From NCBI RefSeq assembly GCF_932526225.1, contig NC_064039.1, positions 6,151,001-6,215,000 of the forward strand: a stretch of DNA of 64,000 bases, written 5' to 3'. Positions 59,529-64,000 of this stretch are shown piece after piece. The translations under genes and the position numbers were made by a program. The DNA is from Nematostella vectensis. Taxonomy: Eukaryota; Cnidaria; Anthozoa; Actiniaria; Edwardsiidae. Numbering within the stretch: the first letter of the stretch is position 1; each line of letters opens with the position of its first letter. The notes beneath the pieces are model-generated. The model was not told where the DNA came from, made no database searches, and saw only the letters and a list, made by a program, of their open reading frames with translations.

Positions 59529-60346
59529 ACCGCGCTCGCCCAAGGAAGATTGAATAAAAAAAAAATTGAATAAAATGATCAATCAATCAATCAAGTTTAT
59601 TTCACCAAATAATAGTATAATGATAATAATGCAAAAAAAAAAGTGATGATGAGGAGTCCACTAAAAGCACAATGCTTATGAGGTGTAGACCCCTGTCGCA
59701 GACTAAGTAGCGTCTCTACTAAAATATATATGAATGTTCTTGATTTGACTAAGGAATCCTTATTATTAAATTTACACGTGGCTGATTTGATGAAATAAAG
59801 TAGAATCATATCTATAAATCAATAGCTGCTTTTTGAGAGAGGATATTGTCCTTTACAATCTTTTTGAACATATTTACTTATCTGCATTGTTTTGCTTGAC
59901 AAGTGAGGTTGCTCCAGATTTTTGGACCCCTGTACGAAATTGAAAATTGGCCCCGTCTTGTTTTTCTAAGAGTTGTGCGATAGTCGCATGAATTTCTCAT
60001 GTTATAGCTGTGGATTGTATTATTTCTTTTAAAAAAGTTATCAAAAGTCCCCGGTAATTGATTATTGTCGAATTTATACATGAATAATGCAGTTTCAAGG
60101 GTGTTAATGTCATAGACCGTAAGAAGCCTTTCTTGCTAAGGATTTAATAAAAAAACCCGGAATTATTCGACCCCAAAAAAATATAGTAATACATTTCTAC
60201 CGCTTTGACCTGAAAAGATTGAATGGAAAAGTAAAAGAGATTGAATATAATGAAAAGATTGAATCCAAAAATAAAGATTGAACAAAATATTTAGTCAATG
60301 TAACCTAAAAAGAAATGATTGAATATTGCTACAACGGGCAGGCATA
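59529..60346 (-). repeat. Right terminal inverted repeat, interrupted
   Basis: The inner part 59529-59578 and outer part 60141-60346 together mirror 54903-55162. The intervening ~560 bp are the LINE fragment. Confidence 0.85.
59579..60140 (-). mobile_element. LINE 3' fragment inserted in the transposon arm
   Basis: The minus strand reads ALFMYKFDNNQLPGTFDNFF, HSYNMRNSCDYRTT and GQFSISYRGPKIWSNL, a C-terminal tail of an L2/CR1-like reverse transcriptase protein. It ends in a TTGA-repeat tail (59579-59595). It is 5'-truncated. Its position inside the arm dates it after the transposon. Confidence 0.8.
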
Positions 60347-61128
60347 CTGGAACCATAAAATGGTTTGAGTGTATCTGGGAAAGAAATCAAACACGTGTAA
60401 ACGTGACAGCTACTTCATTTCTAACCACATCAAGGCGAAAAGGAGACATTAGATTCTCAAGATATTACGATTCAAACTAATTGATGTTCTTAAATTTAAG
60501 TGTACATTAAAAAAAACCTTTACACCAAAAACTGGAATTCGACTCTGCCCTGAAGATGTCTAATTTGGCAAAGTCGAATTCCAGTTTTTGGTGTATTGTA
60601 TTCATTCTTCTGGTCCACGAACAATAGGGCATTATAAAGATAATAACACAATCCCTACTAAGCTTGAGCCTAAACTCTTCTCCATATGGTACCAACCACA
60701 GGTCCCCTGGGTACTGTAATGTTGCAAGCGATGACCTTTGGTTCCGGCAAGTTGGCACGAACTTGGACTTTGACAGTTGAAAAATTTTTTTTAGCGCGCC
60801 ACTGGGGGTAGTCAAGGGGGTCGAGTAACGCATTTACCAGGTGGCGGCGGCGGTTCACAGCGATTCGTTTGAACGGTCGCAAGCGCGTAGGGACAGAGCT
60901 CGCTGTAGGAGCGAAACCAAGGCAAATACATCCAGTTGAAGTAGGGATACGTGCTTTATTCAACACTAACGAGACATAAGACTTCATTTCGGAATTATCC
61001 TATAGCCCGTGCAATAATCTTTTCCGTGTAAGGGGAAACTGGTTTCTCAATCGATATGGCGCGATATTGTGCGATAGTTCCTAAAATGTGGGTAATGATG
61101 GAAATGAGATATGAGCGGCGCGATTTAC
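60347..61128. other. 3' flank of FANK1, possible terminal exon
   Basis: The last FANK1 exon should lie here. A candidate begins at an acceptor TTTTAG near 61083, reads ELSHNIAPYRLRNQFPL and stops at about 61012, in the right phase, but it lacks clear family similarity. A second acceptor near 60903 leads quickly to a stop. Confidence 0.35.
60521..60595. repeat. Perfect 24-bp inverted repeat (hairpin, 27-nt loop)
   Basis: TACACCAAAAACTGGAATTC GACT at 60521-60544 is exactly inverted at 60572-60595. It could be a minimal TA-target MITE (CACC...GGTG ends) or a hairpin RNA source; no target duplication beyond TA. Confidence 0.8.
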
Positions 61129-63833
61129 CTTCCTTCCAAACGACTCTGCAAAGTCCAGACACGTTCTTCCATTCTAGAGGGAACAAATGATCAGACAGTA
61201 TATAGTTCAGGGGAGAGTATAATGTTCACATTTCATAAGGTCCCTGCGATCTATCAAGCAGTCCTTGCTAAAGTGCTAAAAATAAGTTCGGTAGGAAACA
61301 GGGGAAGCTACCCTATCTGGGGGCGGTTCTCGTGTACCGACCTTGTCGCAAAATAACCTTGATGCCATCCTCGGGGACCCAGGGCATCGCGGAGATCGGA
61401 CACACAGGGAGCCCGCGACGCCCTGGGTCCCCGAGGATGCCTTGATGCTAACCTCATTAGTAAGTGTTTGATCCGCGCCGTGTTGAATGAGCAACTGGCA
61501 AAGCCTCAGATTCCCATTCAGCGCTGCAGCCTGTAACAAAGTAGCAAGATATATAGTTGATGAGAAGCCCCCTGGGTGCGGATCTAGAGAACGAACGTGA
61601 TTAGTGTACAACCTCCAGCCTGCCGAACCGGTAGCCTTACACTAGCTTTCCCCTCGTATTCACATTTGTACAGCACCACGCAAGAGATTTTCGTCACTTA
61701 TAATATTACAAATGTGTGCATTTTTTGTCCGTTACCATCAAGGCTGTACGGCCCGTCTTGTCGCGTTTGTTCACATCAGCACCGTAATCGAGGAGCGTTC
61801 TCGCGGTGTGTTCAGAGCCATCCACTGTAGCTATAACAGAAGTATCACAGAGCAATAGTAAATTGATTGACAGTTCATTAGTGCAAAGGGCATGGCGTGG
61901 TTGAGCGCAGGGTAAAGTGCATAGATTGGGGCTTGTGCTGGTGTTTTCTATGTACAGCTTGAACAGTGCAGTTAGAAGGTCTAGTATAGCGCTTGACTGA
62001 TAGAGCAGCTGTGTGCAGTGCAGAAAGCAGGTCTAGTATAGCGCTTGACTGATAGAGCAGCTGTGTGCAGTGCAGTTAGCAGGTATAGTATAGCGCTTGA
62101 CTAATAGAACAGCTGTGTATAGCTGATACATTCAAGTAGCCCGCGCCATGTCCCAAGTAAACTTTTAGCTGCGAAAGAAAAAAAAAAACAATCAAAACGT
62201 ATAAAACACGGGTGCGCGTCCTAGTTTCTGTTAGCCCGTGATCCGTTGCCGATGATACCTAGCGACGCCTGGAAATAGAGCGTACGCGACAAGTTACAAT
62301 TGGAAAAGACAACTTGTTGTGTTCCCAAACTGCTTTGCTTGTGTAGTGCAGTGTGCTAGTACACATCGAGTGCTTGTGAAGTGCAGTGTGCTAGTACATA
62401 TCGAGTGTAGGTGTTCCTGGGTGCATGGCTTGCAGTAAACACACGGCTAAGCGCATCATAGGCTTGAACAAATAGTCCAATATAAATCAGCTCATCCCTT
62501 ACCCAAGCGTACAAGAGGAGACCATCCTGAATCGTCAGCCTCGTCAACCTTAGCAATAAAACTGCCAATTCAGCAATATGAATCGCTTTTTTTAAAGTTG
62601 CCAGTTCCCCTGGGGTAAAACTCCAAACCCTCAATCTATTCCACTCCCAGAAAACCAATCATTATACAACAACACTAGTAAAATGAGAACTGTGATTGGT
62701 ACTTCATTGCGCGCTCTATTAACTAAAACACATTTGTTGGTTGTTGTGCAAAACAAATAGATCTTACTTAATGTGCATCTGTCATGTATTTTTGGTTCAT
62801 GACACATTGTGTCAGTATACGTGAACAGATGTACGCAAAAAATGATAAGCGGGGGGGGGGGGGGGGGGGATATCATCCCATTAAAAAGGCAGGAGGGCTT
62901 TTTGCTCTGATACATTTTATTCCGAAAGTGAGTCACCAGCCCAGCACTCTGCCCCCCCCCCCCCCCAACTCCCTCAACCCTTGATTAATTACTGGAGACT
63001 TTTTGCATCAAACTGAAAAAAAGTCAAACCCTCTCCCTCTTTACCGATCACCTTCACTCCACAGTTTAGCAACCATCGAATACAGTCATCTCTGTCTCCA
63101 TCCACAGCCCAGTGTAATGCGTTAGATCCACCATTATCCTTGTAGGTCAGGATGACCCCGTGCTCATGCAGAATTGTTGCTACTTTTAAGTGGCCACCAA
63201 AACATGCCAGCATCAAACTGTAGAGACAGCGTCAGAAAGTACTTGGGTGATGAAATTTTGCTTTGGAGGACTATTAGTGACTAAGGGTGTGACAGTTATC
63301 CAATGGAAAGTTTTTGAAATTGTATTATTGGCGCTGTCTCACCACAGCCTTGGCATATGAGGTTCCAGGCTCATAAACCCAAATAAAGCACCAAATACTG
63401 CTAGGCCATTAGCCCTTCTTACCTTGTTTTTCCACTGCCACTGACATAGTTCACATCAGCACCACGCTCAATCAGAATCTCAACAATACTACCAAGGAAA
63501 TATATAACATAAGTAATACCTAGCCAGGGGATGCTGAAGGGTTGTGCGCCCCATTGACTGCCAAAAAGCAGATTTTTCTGTAAAAATCTTTGCTATACAC
63601 CTGAACACCTAGCCAAAGAGTCTTTTAGACTATTTGGAAATTAAGATGCTAGGGAGTTATAATAAATGTAATTTTGAAAATTAAAAAAAACATTTTTATG
63701 TGACTTTTCTGTCATCTTTCCAATAATTTTCTAGTTCTATACTAGGAGGTCTTACCTCGTGTATCCTTTTTGTGATGCAATCATCAGAGGCGACATACCA
63801 TAAACATCAGGCACATTCACCAAACTATCATCA
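61129..63833 (-). CDS. FANK1: FANK1, ankyrin-repeat half (5' end off the right edge)
   Basis: Fibronectin-III and ankyrin protein, associated in vertebrates with spermatogenesis and JNK/AP-1 signalling. I read seven in-phase exons: 63833-63756, 63488-63423, 63217-63052, 62548-62503, 61830-61736, 61530-61453 and 61173-61129. The translation gives VYGMSPLMIASQKGYT, VEILIERGADVNY, SLMLACFGGHLKVATILHEH, NALHWAVDGDRDDCIRWLL, DDSGWSPLVRLG, ARTLLDYGADVNKRDKTG, NLRLCQLLIQHGADQTL and NGRTCLDFAESFGRK. The order and the SGW-PL repeat match human FANK1 across its ankyrin domain. The FN3 domain must lie beyond base 64000. The last short exon is uncertain. A 74-bp MITE sits four bases inside the intron after exon 61530-61453. 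Confidence 0.85.
61366..61439. mobile_element. 74-bp MITE with 20-bp perfect inverted ends and 9-bp target duplication
   Basis: CATCCTCGGGGACCCAGGGC is exactly inverted at the right end. The flanks CCTTGATGC occur on both sides (61357-61365 and 61440-61448). It is inserted just downstream of the FANK1 splice donor at 61452-61451, and the donor is preserved. Confidence 0.92.
61831..62502. other. FANK1 intron with 52-bp tandem repeat
   Basis: At about 61979-62120 a 52-bp unit (TAGTATAGCGCTTGACTGAT...GCAGCTGTGTGCAGTGCAG) is repeated about three times. A related GTGCAGTGTGCTAGTACA direct repeat is at 62345-62400. Confidence 0.75.
62549..63051. other. FANK1 intron with G- and C-runs
   Basis: A G-run at 62850-62869 and a C-run at 62953-62967 flank a short segment. 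They look like remnants of the dispersed homopolymer-bearing repeats. No coding exon seen in this part. Confidence 0.5.
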
Positions 63834-64000
63834 CTGGAAAAAGAGCGAGGGGGAAATGAAATACAGGGGCAGCCAGGAATCAGTGACAGGCAATCACAAG
63901 CATAGATTTCAAATGTGCATAGATTTCACATGCAAAAAGTTTTTGAAGCAAAAACGTTTTCAAGTTTCATTATAATCATGCGCGCACCAATGAATAGCGT

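Larger units (their letters stand above)
54903..60346. mobile_element. ~5.4-kb DNA transposon carrying integrase-like and HECT-like genes
   Basis: The ends are inverted: TATGCCTGCCCGTTG...GTAGCAATATTCAATC on the left and its reverse complement on the right. Similarity continues for ~260 bp (54903-55162 against 60346-60141 plus 59578-59529), and the right arm is split by a LINE insertion. The arms are packed with ATTCAATC-type motifs, a subterminal repeat pattern usual in transposase binding regions. Between the arms lie a plus-strand DDE integrase-type gene and a minus-strand HECT-type gene, both damaged. No exact target duplication is visible (flanks ATTGGA and CTGGAA). The TA...TA termini and integrase type hint at an IS3EU-like superfamily, which is inference. 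Confidence 0.85.

Noticed and set aside
60507-60987. Two overlapping ~105-aa minus-strand frames
   Set aside because: No domain, overlapping a perfect hairpin, and no splice connection to FANK1.
62356-62658. 100-aa minus-strand frame with RLTIQDGLLLYAWVRDEL
   Set aside because: It overlaps the FANK1 exon at 62503-62548 in the wrong frame; the correct frame gives DDSGWSPLVRLG.

Overview
The window looks like nuclear DNA of an early-branching animal, most likely an anthozoan cnidarian such as a sea anemone (inference). The reasons are intron-rich metazoan genes (a Not-type homeobox gene, ankyrin TRP channels, FANK1, mitoferrin, DDX56), GT/AG splice sites throughout, AT-rich non-coding DNA, many small inverted-repeat elements, L2/CR1-like LINE tails, and dispersed repeats carrying long G or C runs. 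There are no bacterial operons, no CRISPR array and no recognisable tRNA or rRNA.

Layout: 23-2893 (-) is the 5' two-thirds of a DDX56-type DEAD-box helicase. 3521-8635 (+) is an ankyrin/TRPA-like channel. 10259-10828 (+), followed by a 1.05-kb tandem triplication at 12.8-15.95 kb (-), encodes four related small proteins with two C-terminal membrane segments. 16-21 kb is repeat-rich: a 442-bp satellite, a 656-bp element with ~90-bp terminal repeats and a 9-bp target duplication, and a 59-bp palindromic element. 21209-23063 (-) is an RNF24/RNF122-like membrane RING protein. 26424-27575 (-) is a Not/Noto-class homeobox gene beside long stretches without genes. 32157-42225 (-) is a TRPC channel. 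Most of its introns carry a different mobile element or satellite, and its C-terminus is encoded by an 87-bp minisatellite. A decayed copy of its first exon lies just upstream. 43929-46546 (+) is a two-exon metallophosphoesterase. 47673-53313 (-) is mitoferrin. 61129-63833 (-) is the ankyrin half of FANK1, which continues off the right edge.

The most notable structure is 54903-60346. It is a ~5.4-kb DNA transposon bounded by ~260-bp inverted repeats full of ATTCAATC-like motifs. It carries a frameshifted DDE integrase-type gene (+) and, converging on it, a decayed HECT-type ubiquitin-ligase-like gene (-). A LINE tail has inserted into its right arm. A transposon that carries its own HECT-like cargo is the best candidate here for an under-described system.

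The genes do not form one pathway. They are ordinary, independently transcribed animal genes separated and invaded by repeats. Exon coordinates were read by eye from codon continuity and splice consensus and have not been checked against transcripts.
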